From Alphaproteobacteria bacterium (lineage in GTDB: Bacteria > Pseudomonadota > Alphaproteobacteria > RF32 > CAG-239), in the NCBI GenBank assembly GCA_015062585.1, contig SUUJ01000006.1, positions 1-64,000 of the forward strand: a stretch of DNA of 64,000 nt. Reading direction: 5' to 3'. Of this stretch, positions 16,984 through 27,882 are shown in pieces. Position 1 is the first letter of the stretch. The number at the start of each line of letters is the position of its first letter. The notes under the pieces are model-generated. The model was not told the DNA's origin and did not search any database. It was given only the letters and a program-made list of their open reading frames with translations. Made by a program: the position numbers and the translations under genes.

Positions 16984-18537
16984 ATGTCTGTATCTGCCAG
17001 TGAAATATCTTCAATTATCAAAGACAAAATTGCTAAATCTGAGGCAAATATTGATGTTGCTCAGGTGGGTAAGGTTTTGTCGGTTGGTGACGGTGTGGCT
17101 CGCGTTTATGGTTTGGATGAGGTTCAGGCCGGCGAATTGGTCGAGTTCTCCAGCGGTGTTAAGGGTATGGCTCTTAACTTGGAGGAAGATAATGTCGGTG
17201 TGGTTATTTTCGGAGATGATGACGATATTAAAGAAGGTGATATCGTAAAACGTACCGAATCTATCGTTAGTGTGCCTGTCGGTAAAGAGTTGTTAGGCAG
17301 AGTGGTTAATGCTTTGGGAGAGCCGATTGATGGAATGGGTACTGTCAAAGCCAAGGAATATAGACGCTCTGATATTAAAGCTCCCGGTATTATTGCCAGA
17401 AAATCGGTGCATGAACCGATGCAGACAGGTATTAAAATTGTTGACTCGCTTATTCCTATCGGAAGAGGTCAACGCGAACTTATTATCGGTGACAGACAAA
17501 CCGGAAAAACCGCAATAATCGTTGATACCATTATCAATCAAAAGAAAATAAATGATGCGGCAAAATCAGATAAAGAAAAACTGTTTTGTGTTTATGTGGC
17601 TGTGGGACAAAAGCGTTCTACCGTGGCTCAAGTGGTTAAAACTTTGAAAGACTATGGCGCAATGGATTATACAATCGTTGTAGCGGCAACAGCTTCTGAT
17701 GCTGCTCCGATGCAATATATCGCTCCGTATTCAGGTTGTGCAATGGGTGAGTTCTTCCGTGATAACGGAATGCACGCAGTTATCTTTTATGATGACTTAT
17801 CCAAACAAGCTACGGCCTATCGTCAAATGTCTTTGTTGCTTCGTCGTCCGCCAGGACGAGAAGCTTATCCGGGCGATGTGTTCTATTTGCACTCTCGTTT
17901 GTTGGAACGCGCGGCAAAAATGAATGATGAAGAAGGTGCAGGCTCTTTAACCGCATTGCCGGTTATCGAAACTCAAGCAGGTGATGTGTCTGCGTATATT
18001 CCTACTAATGTGATTTCGATTACCGATGGTCAAATATTCTTGGAAACATCGTTGTTCTATCAAGGTATCAGACCTGCGGTTAATGTGGGTATTTCGGTTT
18101 CTCGTGTGGGTTCGGCTGCGCAAATTAAGGCAATGAAACAAGTTTCAGGTTCAATGAAGTTGGATTTGGCACAATATCGTGAAATGGCATCGTTTGCTCA
18201 GTTTGCTTCAGATTTGGATCAATCTACCAAAAACTTGCTTGCCAGAGGTGCGCGTTTGACCGAAATGCTTAAACAACCGCAATATCAACCGATGAGTGTT
18301 GAAGAAGAAGTTGTTGATATATTTGCCGGTGTTAAAGGATTTTTAGATAAAGTTCCTTTGAACAAGGTTAAAGAATTTGAAGAAAAAGCTTTGGCTTCGT
18401 TAAAAGCAAATCATCCGGAATTTTTTGAAGATATCAGAAAAAATCAAAAAATATCAGAAGAATTGGAAGCTAAATTGATGAAGTTTTATGAAAAATTTGC
18501 TTCAGGTTTTATGTCAACATTAGAAAAGGCGGCTTAA
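16984..18537 (+). CDS. atpA: ATP synthase F1 alpha subunit
   Basis: The regulatory nucleotide-binding alpha subunit of F1, 517 residues. Walker A is GDRQTGKTA (about residue 172), the alpha signature [22 protein letters not shown] and the [11 protein letters not shown] segment are intact, and the arginine finger lies in [11 protein letters not shown]. Starts 2 bp after atpH. GGTAAGTAATT precedes ATG. Confidence 0.99.
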   Translation: MSVSASEISSIIKDKIAKSEANIDVAQVGKVLSVGDGVARVYGLDEVQAGELVEFSSGVKGMALNLEEDNVGVVIFGDDDDIKEGDIVKRTESIVSVPVGKELLGRVVNALGEPIDGMGTVKAKEYRRSDIKAPGIIARKSVHEPMQTGIKIVDSLIPIGRGQRELIIGDRQTGKTAIIVDTIINQKKINDAAKSDKEKLFCVYVAVGQKRSTVAQVVKTLKDYGAMDYTIVVAATASDAAPMQYIAPYSGCAMGEFFRDNGMHAVIFYDDLSKQATAYRQMSLLLRRPPGREAYPGDVFYLHSRLLERAAKMNDEEGAGSLTALPVIETQAGDVSAYIPTNVISITDGQIFLETSLFYQGIRPAVNVGISVSRVGSAAQIKAMKQVSGSMKLDLAQYREMASFAQFASDLDQSTKNLLARGARLTEMLKQPQYQPMSVEEEVVDIFAGVKGFLDKVPLNKVKEFEEKALASLKANHPEFFEDIRKNQKISEELEAKLMKFYEKFASGFMSTLEKAA

Positions 18538-18540
18538 AAA

Positions 18541-19455
18541 ATGGCAGGTTTAAAAGAGCTTAGAGTTCGCATTTCTTCGATTGCTTCAACCAAGAAAATT
18601 ACTTCAGCAATGAAGATGGTTGCTGCCGCAAGATTAAGAAAGGCTAACGATGCGCTTGATAAATCAGAAAAATACCACCAGGGAATATTAACTATTGCCG
18701 GCAGATTATTCAAGAATCTTAAAGATGAAGAAAAAAATGCCGGCAGAATGGTTAATTATCCGGTCGTTATGCAAGAAAGACCAACAATAGATAATTATTT
18801 ATTGGTTGCTTTTTCTTCTGATAGAGGTTTGTGCGGTAGTTTTAACAGCTATGTACTGCGCGAAACTTTGAAAAGAATCAAAGAACTGGAAAGCCAGGGC
18901 AAAAATGTAAAAGTTTTGTGTATCGGTAAAAAAATCGGTGATTCATTAAAAAATAAGCGTCCGGATGTTGTTTGGGATGTGTTGACAGGTGTGGCTCAAA
19001 AAGGCGCCAGATACAGAGATGCCGAACAAATTATGGAACCTTTGGTTACTGAGTATATTTCGGGCGGATTTGATGCTTGTGAAGTTATATATACTTATTT
19101 TAATTCACCGATAAATCGTGAAGTAAAATGTCGTCAATTGTTGCCATATGTTTTTGATATTGATTTGAATGACAAGCGTTATGATGACAAACTAAATGAT
19201 GCGTTTTATGAGTATGATACTTTGGAAGAAAAAGTATTTAACGATGTGGTTTATATGTTGATGTTTTCTGAAATGTTTCAGATGCTACTTAACTCGCAGG
19301 CAAGCGAGCAGGGAGCTCGAATGACATCGATGGATAATGCTACCAGAAATGCTTCGGATATGATCAGCAAATTAACATTGAAATATAACCGTTTGCGTCA
19401 AAGTGCTATTACGACCGAATTGGTTGAAATTATCTCGGGTGCCGAGGCTTTGTAA
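18541..19455 (+). CDS. atpG: ATP synthase F1 gamma subunit
   Basis: The central rotor-shaft subunit. N-terminal coiled-coil helix KELRVRISSIASTKKITSAMKMVAAARLRKA and C-terminal helix MTSMDNATRNASDMI ... KYNRLRQSAITTELVEIISGAEAL are typical. At 304 residues it is a little longer than enteric gamma. Starts 3 bp after atpA. Confidence 0.98.
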   Translation: MAGLKELRVRISSIASTKKITSAMKMVAAARLRKANDALDKSEKYHQGILTIAGRLFKNLKDEEKNAGRMVNYPVVMQERPTIDNYLLVAFSSDRGLCGSFNSYVLRETLKRIKELESQGKNVKVLCIGKKIGDSLKNKRPDVVWDVLTGVAQKGARYRDAEQIMEPLVTEYISGGFDACEVIYTYFNSPINREVKCRQLLPYVFDIDLNDKRYDDKLNDAFYEYDTLEEKVFNDVVYMLMFSEMFQMLLNSQASEQGARMTSMDNATRNASDMISKLTLKYNRLRQSAITTELVEIISGAEAL

Positions 19456-19480
19456 TTTTTATATGAGATTTGATAATTAG

Positions 19481-21046
<1,566 letters not shown>

Positions 21047-21084
21047 TCGGGTGTTTTGACTGTTTGATATAAAAGGATTGTAAT

Positions 21085-21573
21085 ATGGGAAAAGAAGTCA
21101 ATGTTTCAATAGTTTTACCGGCCAGAACTTATTTGCAGGAAACTGTCGCCAGTGTTATTGTGCCGGCAATTCGTGCTGATATTGATATTTTGCCTGACAG
21201 AGCGCCCAGTATTTTTGCTTTGGATTTCGGGTTGGTTAAATTGTTTAATCAAAACGGAACATTGAAAGACAGTTATTTTATTCAACCGGGTATGGCTGAG
21301 GTTGCAAATAATGAATGCAAAATTATGACACAAGGTGTTATTTCGGCGAAGGAAGTTTCGGTTTATGATGCTAAGAAGAAGCTGGCTGAGGCCGAAAGCG
21401 AACAAATGAAATTGTTCTATCAAATGGTGTTGGATTATCAACGCGGTACTCGTCGTCGTTATTTGAGAACTTTGCAGTTGTATAACAAAAAGTTGAAGTC
21501 TAAAAAGAATGTCTTGAAAAATTTTATTTTCAGACCATTTACCAAAAAGTCAGACGATAAAATTAACCATTAA
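21085..21573 (+). CDS. atpC: ATP synthase F1 epsilon subunit with extended C-terminus
   Basis: Weakly conserved epsilon subunit. The N-terminal beta-sandwich is recognisable from VSIVLPARTYLQETVASVIVP, LPDRAPSIFAL and FIQPGMAEVANNECKI. The C-terminal part (residues 110-162) is longer and more basic than in usual epsilon (about 135 residues), ending in a Lys-rich tail. Position directly behind atpD supports the call. AAAGGATTGTAAT precedes ATG. Confidence 0.9.
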   Translation: MGKEVNVSIVLPARTYLQETVASVIVPAIRADIDILPDRAPSIFALDFGLVKLFNQNGTLKDSYFIQPGMAEVANNECKIMTQGVISAKEVSVYDAKKKLAEAESEQMKLFYQMVLDYQRGTRRRYLRTLQLYNKKLKSKKNVLKNFIFRPFTKKSDDKINH

Positions 21574-21586
21574 AGGATAAAAGAAT

Positions 21587-22102
21587 ATGTTTTTAGAAGC
21601 AGGACTTTTAACCAGACGCTCTGTTCGTCAATATGAGAGCGGTAAAAAAATACCTAAAGCGGACATTGAAGATTTGCTCAAAATTGCAATGTATGCACCA
21701 TCGGGATACAATAAGCAACCTTGGGAATTTGTTGTAGTCGAAGACGAAACTACAAAAGATAAAATTATGCAAATTCACTCACATGCATCGTTTTTGAAAG
21801 AGGCTTCGGCGGCAATTATTGTTTGCGGCGATGTTAATCAACAATTGGATGAAAATTTTTGGGTTGTTGATACTTCGGCTGCTGTACAAAATTTGTTATT
21901 GGCAATTCACGGTAAAGGATTGGGCGGTTGTTGGTGCGCAATTTATCCGTATGAAGATAGAATGAAGCAATTTCAAGAATTGTTGAATTTACCGGAAAAT
22001 ATTAAGCCTAATGCTTTGGTGGTGGTCGGATATCCTAAAAAAATTCCTCCGCAACCTAATGACAGGTTTAAGAAAGAAAAAATACATTATGAAAAATGGT
22101 AA
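21587..22102 (+). CDS. Nitroreductase family FMN oxidoreductase
   Basis: A 171-residue compact nitroreductase-fold flavoprotein. Visible: TRRSVRQYESGKKIP (FMN phosphate site), YAPSGYNKQPWEFVVV, the dimer helix DTSAAVQNLLLAIHGKGLGGCW and the C-terminal VVVGYPKKIPP. Substrate unknown. It follows atpC by 13 bp with AAAGGATAAAAGAAT before the ATG, so it may be read from the atp transcript; a strong terminator follows. Confidence 0.92.
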   Translation: MFLEAGLLTRRSVRQYESGKKIPKADIEDLLKIAMYAPSGYNKQPWEFVVVEDETTKDKIMQIHSHASFLKEASAAIIVCGDVNQQLDENFWVVDTSAAVQNLLLAIHGKGLGGCWCAIYPYEDRMKQFQELLNLPENIKPNALVVVGYPKKIPPQPNDRFKKEKIHYEKW

Positions 22103-22108
22103 TAAAAA

Positions 22109-22137
22109 TCCCCGCTCAATAGCGGGGACTTTTTTTT
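22109..22137. terminator. Bidirectional terminator
   Basis: TCCCCGCT and AGCGGGGA form a perfect 8-bp stem with CAAT loop, with A- and T-runs on both sides. It lies between the converging nitroreductase and antiporter genes. Confidence 0.92.
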
Positions 22138-22139
22138 AA

Positions 22140-23591
22140 TTAAAGCGATATAATTCCTCTTATCAGCGCATAGATTGCAAAAAGAGCAATGACAATCAAT
22201 AATAATGCCAGTTTGCATTCTGCTTGAGAAAAAACTCGTTCTTGAGGGGTATTTTGTTTTCTGGCCCAAATATAAAAAGGAATTCCCAAAGCAATAATAA
22301 TTACCGCAGTCAACAGATAATTTAATCCTGCGGCATAGATTAGCCACAAAGCATAAATCGAGCCTAAGACAGAGGTAAATAATGCACCGGAACGGCTGTA
22401 AAATGAATTTTGCGGATATTCACCGTCTTCGCACAGCTTCCATAAATAAGCGCAAGAGGTAAAATATGCCGGTAAAACCATTACTGAAGTAATTGATAGC
22501 ATTGTATTCCACGCATTGTTAGAAAAATATACCAATAGTAAGAACAATTGCATGGCGATTGATGTTACAATCAAAGATACCGAAGGTGCCTGATTTTTGT
22601 TTTCTTTGGCAAATGCTTTAGGAAAAGTTCCGTCTTGAGCGGCAGCCTGCGGAATTTGAGCTGTTACCATGGTCCAAGCCAACCAACTGGTTAAGACAGA
22701 GATGACTAAACCGGTGTTCATAACCCAAGCTCCCCATGGTCCGACGGCTTTTTCTAAAATGCCGGCAGTGGACGGATTAGCAACTTGAGCTAAGTCGTTT
22801 TGCGACATATAACCAAAGGGCAATAATGACAGCAAAATATAAATTCCCAAACAGCTTAAAAAGCCCAAAATTGTGGCTGGTCCGATATTTTTTGGTGATT
22901 TGGCACGATTTGACATTACTACGGCGCCTTCAATACCGATAAAAGCCCATAATGTTACCAACATTGTGCTTTTTATTTGGGTTGATAAGCTTCCAAGCTT
23001 TGCTTTGGTTTCGATTGCGTTGCCCCAAAAGTCCATATCAAATTTATCAATGGAAAACAAAAATCCCATAATGATGATAAATAGAAATAGGGGTATTATT
23101 TTGATAATTGTACCGATAGAGTTTACGATACTTGCTTGTTTAATACCGCGCAAAACTAAGAAATTGAAAAACCATATAATAATTGAGCCTCCGATAATTG
23201 AGGCCAAATTGTTGCCTCCGGCAAAATGAGGCGGAAAAAAGTAGTTTAAGGCATCCATGGTGATAACGGCATAACCGACATTGCCGCAAACCTGACACAG
23301 CCAATATGACCATCCGATTGTAAATCCGGCGTATGAGCCAAAACCGGCTTTGGAATAAGAATAAATACCGGTTGTCAGGTCAGGTCTTACTAAAGAAAGA
23401 ATGGAAAAGGTACGGGCTATAAAATATATGCCGATACCGGTTATAATCCAAGCTAAAAAAACAGCTCCGGCAGATGCTGTGGCTGCCATATTTTGAGGGA
23501 GGGAATAAATCCCTCCGCCAATCATTGAACTGACCACAATAGCTGCTAAAGCAAATACTCCGAGCTTGTTATTGTTGTTTTGCTCTGTCAT
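22140..23591 (-). CDS. APC-family basic amino acid antiporter, probable arginine/agmatine exchanger (AaxC-like)
   Basis: A 483-residue APC-superfamily transporter with about 12 hydrophobic helices. The first helix has the substrate motif SSMIGGGIYSLPQNMA, and TGIYSYSKAGFGSYAGF follows helix 2, as in the ArcD/LysP-like basic amino acid/polyamine antiporters. The gene starts 11 bp behind the pyruvoyl-dependent arginine decarboxylase gene on the same strand, so exchange of arginine for agmatine is the natural inference, as for chlamydial AaxC next to AaxB. AAGGAAAATAAA precedes ATG. Ornithine or lysine exchange cannot be excluded from sequence. Confidence 0.85.
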   Translation of the reverse strand: MTEQNNNNKLGVFALAAIVVSSMIGGGIYSLPQNMAATASAGAVFLAWIITGIGIYFIARTFSILSLVRPDLTTGIYSYSKAGFGSYAGFTIGWSYWLCQVCGNVGYAVITMDALNYFFPPHFAGGNNLASIIGGSIIIWFFNFLVLRGIKQASIVNSIGTIIKIIPLFLFIIIMGFLFSIDKFDMDFWGNAIETKAKLGSLSTQIKSTMLVTLWAFIGIEGAVVMSNRAKSPKNIGPATILGFLSCLGIYILLSLLPFGYMSQNDLAQVANPSTAGILEKAVGPWGAWVMNTGLVISVLTSWLAWTMVTAQIPQAAAQDGTFPKAFAKENKNQAPSVSLIVTSIAMQLFLLLVYFSNNAWNTMLSITSVMVLPAYFTSCAYLWKLCEDGEYPQNSFYSRSGALFTSVLGSIYALWLIYAAGLNYLLTAVIIIALGIPFYIWARKQNTPQERVFSQAECKLALLLIVIALFAIYALIRGIISL

Positions 23592-23602
23592 TTTATTTTC
23601 CT

Positions 23603-24187
23603 TTAGATTGTTACAACGGGTGCGTGATCAAAATTTAAGAATCCCATAGCGGTTAAACAATAGCCGAATTGTTGAGTGACATTGGTATAGTTATGCCACA
23701 TTTGAAAATCGGAATGTTGCTCAACACCGCGAAGTTCCAGTTCGTGTTTGAGGGATTTGTTGAGCCACATTTTGGCATGACCTTCGGCAATTTCATCATC
23801 AATGAAGGTGTCAAAATATTCGACATATTCGGCAGCCCAGCCACCAATAAGTTCGCCGTTTTTGTCTTTGCCCCAACAGATACCAAGACCTGTGGCAATA
23901 GCTTTGTGTTCATCTCGAGAAGCGCCGTTTGCTGCCATAATAACCTCTAAAACGGCACCATGTTTGAATTGACTAACGATTTTATCGTTTAGCGGAATAA
24001 TTTTGTTGTGCAATTCTTTAGGAAGTACTGAAGTATAGGGTACAATATTGAAATTTTCGATACGAGCATCTTTTAGAGCCGAATCATAGCAAAAAGTTTC
24101 AAAAGGTTGGGGCGGAATACCATCGTCAGCTTGGCCTGAACCACCGGTTATAAATGCAAAAGTAGGAAAACGAACGCCTTCAGTCAT
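23603..24187 (-). CDS. Pyruvoyl-dependent arginine decarboxylase (AaxB-like)
   Basis: A 194-residue proenzyme of the pyruvoyl-dependent arginine decarboxylase family, which makes agmatine and CO2 from arginine and consumes a proton. Family segments: [38 protein letters not shown] and the C-terminal [13 protein letters not shown]. The self-cleavage site reads VPYTSVLP with Thr52-Ser53, which is the cleavage pair reported for the chlamydial enzyme, whereas the archaeal enzymes use Ser-Ser. AAGGAGATTTTAAT precedes the ATG (strong site). With the antiporter behind it, it makes a complete two-gene arginine acid-resistance unit; no AaxA-like porin is next to it. Confidence 0.92.
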   Translation of the reverse strand: MTEGVRFPTFAFITGGSGQADDGIPPQPFETFCYDSALKDARIENFNIVPYTSVLPKELHNKIIPLNDKIVSQFKHGAVLEVIMAANGASRDEHKAIATGLGICWGKDKNGELIGGWAAEYVEYFDTFIDDEIAEGHAKMWLNKSLKHELELRGVEQHSDFQMWHNYTNVTQQFGYCLTAMGFLNFDHAPVVTI

Positions 24188-24270
24188 ATTAAAATCTCCT
24201 TATTTGAATTATTAAAAAATATAGACGGTCGTTATATAAAATATTGGGCAAAACTGATATTTCAAGTAAA

Positions 24271-24300
24271 CAAAAACCCTATCACAACGGATAGGGTTTT
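24271..24300 (-). terminator. Terminator of pfkA
   Basis: AAAACCCTATC pairs with GATAGGGTTTT around a short loop; read on the minus strand it ends in five T. It lies behind the pfkA stop. Confidence 0.8.
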
Positions 24301-24323
24301 GATGTTTGAAAATTATCAGCTAA

Positions 24324-25403
24324 TTAAATTTCGCCAATATACATACCAAGATCTTTGGCTGCTTTGACATATTTTCCTTTTGTATCAACCAAAGTAGTGC
24401 CGGCTTTTACAACTTCGCTTAAGGAAACGGCATCAACTTTGCCATCTTTCCAAATAACCATTTTGTTGTCTTCGCCTTTGTCAAGTAATTCTACGGCTTT
24501 GGCTCCGAATACAGAAGCAAGTAAACGGTCAAAAGCAACAGGTACACCGGAACGCTGCAAGTGTCCGAGTGTGGTTACGCGGAATTGAAATTCATTATAG
24601 CGCTTAGCAACTTCGGCGCACAAGTATTGACCGATACCGCCATAAACAGCTTCACCAACCATGTTTTTGTTGCTGGTAACAACTCCGCCATTTTCGGTTT
24701 TGATACTTTCTGAAACAACAATAATGGCATGATTGCGTCCGCGAGCTTTGATTTCTTTTAATTTATTGATAATTCCATCAAGTGAATACGGAATTTCAGG
24801 GATTAAGCAAACATCGGCATTACCGGCCAAAGCTGAGTGCAAAGCCAAGTGTCCGGCATCGCGTCCCATAACCTCGACAATAATGGCTCGGTTGTGTGAA
24901 CGAGCTGTTAGCTCCAAGCTATCAATAGATGTGGTACAAAATTGAGTAGCTGTTTGAAAACCGACAGAAAATTCGGTAATCGGTGTGTCGTTATCAATAG
25001 TTTTGGGAATACCGATAATTTTTACAAGAGAGTTTTTACTCATATTCGAAACGATGTTCATACTTCCGTCACCGCCGATAACAATAATGCCATCAAGGCC
25101 AAGATCTTTAACACCTTGAGAAAAGCGCTTAGATACTTCTTCTAAAGATTCAACACGCAAACCTTTATTCAATGAACCTAAGTATGAACCGCTCAGGCGA
25201 GGCCAAGGCATATCACAAAAGTTTTTGGTTGTTAATACTTCGTAACGATGTACTTTATCTGTAATACCTTCGGTACCATCGTGTATTCCATATACTTCCC
25301 AACCTTTTTTTTCAGCAGATGCCACAACAGCGCTGATAACAGCGTTAAGGCCGGCACAGTCACCGCCGGAAGTTAATACACCAATTCTTTTAATTTTATT
25401 CAT
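24324..25403 (-). CDS. pfkA: 6-phosphofructokinase
   Basis: Phosphorylates fructose 6-phosphate in glycolysis. 359 residues with GVLTSGGDCAGLNAVI at the N-terminus, IVIGGDGSMN, IPKTIDNDTP (catalytic TIDND) and EVMGRDAGHLALHSAL. The residue after GGD is Gly (ATP-type), while the residue before TIDND is Lys (seen in pyrophosphate enzymes and in some ATP enzymes such as those of trypanosomes). ATP use is therefore more likely but needs assay. AGGAGTCTTTTTTACA precedes the ATG. Monocistronic. Confidence 0.93.
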   Translation of the reverse strand: MNKIKRIGVLTSGGDCAGLNAVISAVVASAEKKGWEVYGIHDGTEGITDKVHRYEVLTTKNFCDMPWPRLSGSYLGSLNKGLRVESLEEVSKRFSQGVKDLGLDGIIVIGGDGSMNIVSNMSKNSLVKIIGIPKTIDNDTPITEFSVGFQTATQFCTTSIDSLELTARSHNRAIIVEVMGRDAGHLALHSALAGNADVCLIPEIPYSLDGIINKLKEIKARGRNHAIIVVSESIKTENGGVVTSNKNMVGEAVYGGIGQYLCAEVAKRYNEFQFRVTTLGHLQRSGVPVAFDRLLASVFGAKAVELLDKGEDNKMVIWKDGKVDAVSLSEVVKAGTTLVDTKGKYVKAAKDLGMYIGEI

Positions 25404-25530
25404 TGTAAAAAAGACTCCTGTTTTTTAGTTGCATTATTCTTCGTTTTGTAGTATACTATTACAGATTTGAAATAGATTTCCACTAAAAACATAACAATTA
25501 ACAAGATATTTACTGAAAGGACTAAATATT

Positions 25531-25743
25531 ATGTTTAATCAAAATCCGAATGCCCGCTTACAACATCAATTGTGCGAGTTAAAGTTGGAAGAGCGTAGAG
25601 TTTGCTCAGACATCAGACATTTGGTTAAAAATAATACTACTATAGATTTTTTTAAGGCTAAACAGTTAAATACATTGAAAACCGGTGTGAAAAAGAAGAT
25701 TAGAACAGTTGAGGCAAAGATTATGCCTAACATTATAGCCTAA
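25531..25743 (+). CDS. Small helical protein, DUF465/YdcH-like
   Basis: A 70-residue basic, all-helical protein. The pattern LQHQLCELKLEERRVCSDI followed by FFKAKQLNTLKTGVKKKI looks like the DUF465 (YdcH) two-helix hairpin found in alphaproteobacteria, though similarity is modest. AAAGGACTAAATATT precedes the ATG. Function unknown. Flanked by its own terminator. Confidence 0.6.
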   Translation: MFNQNPNARLQHQLCELKLEERRVCSDIRHLVKNNTTIDFFKAKQLNTLKTGVKKKIRTVEAKIMPNIIA

Positions 25744-25781
25744 TGATGTTTTTAGTAAGCCGCATATATTTTTAATATAAT

Positions 25782-25816
25782 AAAACCTCCAAGCTTATTT
25801 GACTTGGAGGTTTTTT
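25782..25816. terminator. Bidirectional terminator
   Basis: AAAACCTCCAAG pairs with CTTGGAGGTTTT, with T-run after and A-run before; between the DUF465-like gene and the convergent ppiD gene. Confidence 0.9.
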
Positions 25817-25835
25817 AGATGCTTTGAAAAAAATA

Positions 25836-27722
25836 TTATAAATCGTCAAAACCCATTAAACGGTATTTTACTCTGACATCCATATCTTTTGAATAGTCGT
25901 TTACAAGCTCGTTACTCAAATCGCTTTCAAGAGCTTTTTGCATTTTTGCATTGATAGAATCGAGCTGTTTTTGGTTGATGTCAGCAGAGCTGTTTATAAT
26001 ATTTACCGGTGTTACAATAGTTGTTGTTCCGGCAGATGAAAGTAAACGATATTCGCCGAGAGGAGTTTGATAAGCTTCGGTTAATTGTGCTGAATTTAGC
26101 TTAGCAAACTCTTTTCCGCGTTTTAACGGTTGAGTTGTCTTGATAGCAAGCTTAAAACGGGAAGCGATATTATTCAAACTTTCGCCGTTATCTAAATCGG
26201 CAACAACATCGTTGATTATTTCTTGAGCTATGGCTGATTTTTCATTTTCGGTCCATATCTTAACAATCTCAGGCTTTACATCATCCAAAGGCTTAATATG
26301 AGCGTCTTCAATGTCGGTAACACTGGCTAGGATGAAGCCGTTTTCCGTTTCGATAACCTGACTTGTTTCGCCAACATTGTATGAGAATGCCGTTTCAACA
26401 AAATCACCTGATGATACAGTGTCTTTGTATCTTTTGTTGCTGAGAGATTTGTATGATCCGTCTTCTTTTAAGGATACAACTTTGTTGATTCTTACATTAT
26501 AATCTTTGGCAATGCTTTCCAAAGTATCACCGGCACCGATTTTATCCTCTATTTCGCTGATAATGTTCAAGGCCTCTTCATAAGCGCGTTCCTGTCTTAT
26601 AGCTTCTATAATGTCTTTTTTAACAGCTTCTAAAGGAGTAACTTTTTTCGGTGTGATTTTGGTTACTTTTAGAATGTGCCAACCAAATTCTGAAGATATC
26701 GGACTGACAGGTTCATTTAATTTGGCTGAAAATGTATCTTCACCAAGCTCCGGAAGTAAAGAATCGGAAGTGATATTGCCTAAGGTTGTGGTTTCTTTGT
26801 CTTGGTTGGCAATTTCTGAAGCAACCTTATAAAAGTCCGAACCTTTTTGCAATTCGGCAAGGGCTTTATCGGCATTTTCTTTGCTGTCTAAAACCATTTG
26901 TAATACATATCTTTTTTCCGGAACAATGTATTGGTTTTCATTTTCTTTGTAAAAATCTGATATATCTTCAGCTGAAGGTACAATGTTTTTTGACAATTCA
27001 TTGGTTTTCAATTCAATGAATGAAACATCGCGTTTTTCGGTTTCTTCAAATTGAGGGGCAAAATCTTGATAATATTGCTCGATTTCTTCATCTGATATTT
27101 TGCGATCAACTTTTAACTCTGACGGGTTTATAGTGATATAAGAGAAAACTTTTTCCTGATTTTCTATTTGTGCAAAATATTTATCCATAAAACGAGGATA
27201 GATAATTTTTTCAACCGGCGAAGAAACAATATGACGATTGATGATATTTTGCTTCAAGTCAGAAATGTATTCGCGTTCGGTCATATCAAAATAAGAGAGT
27301 TGACGGCGCAAAAGGTCAGGACTGAAGCGGCCGGTAGCATCCATAAATTCAGGTTGAGAAGAAATAATCTTTTGGATGAGTTCATCAGATATGCTGACAT
27401 TTTCTTTGTTTGCTTCACGCAAAATAATCATATTGTTCAGATTGTCTTTTATTAAACCGAGAAGGATGTTTTTACGAATTTCTTCGGTAACTTCAATAGA
27501 ATCGCCGAACATATTTTTAGCTTTGCGAATGCTATTGTTTAATTTGATGTTCATTTCGTCTTGCAATATTTCTAAGTTATCAACCTTGATAACGGCACGA
27601 TTTTTGTTGGCAGAATTAACATAACCGGTAATTCCGAACAACGACATAAAGCTAAGCGCAGTAAGGGCTAAAATAGCTTTTGTTAACCAAGAATCCTGAT
27701 ACTTTCTTATTTTGCTTATCAT
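25836..27722 (-). CDS. ppiD: Periplasmic folding chaperone / peptidyl-prolyl isomerase PpiD
   Basis: A 628-residue inner-membrane-anchored SurA/PpiD family protein. One N-terminal transmembrane helix (residues 15-34), a SurA-N-like domain (to about 200), and a PpiC/parvulin domain (about 265-360: EKRYVLQMVLDSKENADKAL ... GWHILKVTKITP). A second, degenerate parvulin-like segment follows. It assists folding of exported proteins at the SecYEG exit. It is divergent from tpiA, the usual alphaproteobacterial order. Confidence 0.9.
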   Translation of the reverse strand: MISKIRKYQDSWLTKAILALTALSFMSLFGITGYVNSANKNRAVIKVDNLEILQDEMNIKLNNSIRKAKNMFGDSIEVTEEIRKNILLGLIKDNLNNMIILREANKENVSISDELIQKIISSQPEFMDATGRFSPDLLRRQLSYFDMTEREYISDLKQNIINRHIVSSPVEKIIYPRFMDKYFAQIENQEKVFSYITINPSELKVDRKISDEEIEQYYQDFAPQFEETEKRDVSFIELKTNELSKNIVPSAEDISDFYKENENQYIVPEKRYVLQMVLDSKENADKALAELQKGSDFYKVASEIANQDKETTTLGNITSDSLLPELGEDTFSAKLNEPVSPISSEFGWHILKVTKITPKKVTPLEAVKKDIIEAIRQERAYEEALNIISEIEDKIGAGDTLESIAKDYNVRINKVVSLKEDGSYKSLSNKRYKDTVSSGDFVETAFSYNVGETSQVIETENGFILASVTDIEDAHIKPLDDVKPEIVKIWTENEKSAIAQEIINDVVADLDNGESLNNIASRFKLAIKTTQPLKRGKEFAKLNSAQLTEAYQTPLGEYRLLSSAGTTTIVTPVNIINSSADINQKQLDSINAKMQKALESDLSNELVNDYSKDMDVRVKYRLMGFDDL

Positions 27723-27882
27723 TTTATTTTAATTCCTCGTAAATAAAAAAACACTTCTAATTGCGTGAGATTATAAACATTTTATTGTTTTATTCAACTA
27801 TACAAACATAGGTGTTGAAAAGTTTTTTTGACTGTGTTAAAAAATGGTTAATTATGTTGATTTTTTGATAAAGGAATTTGTT

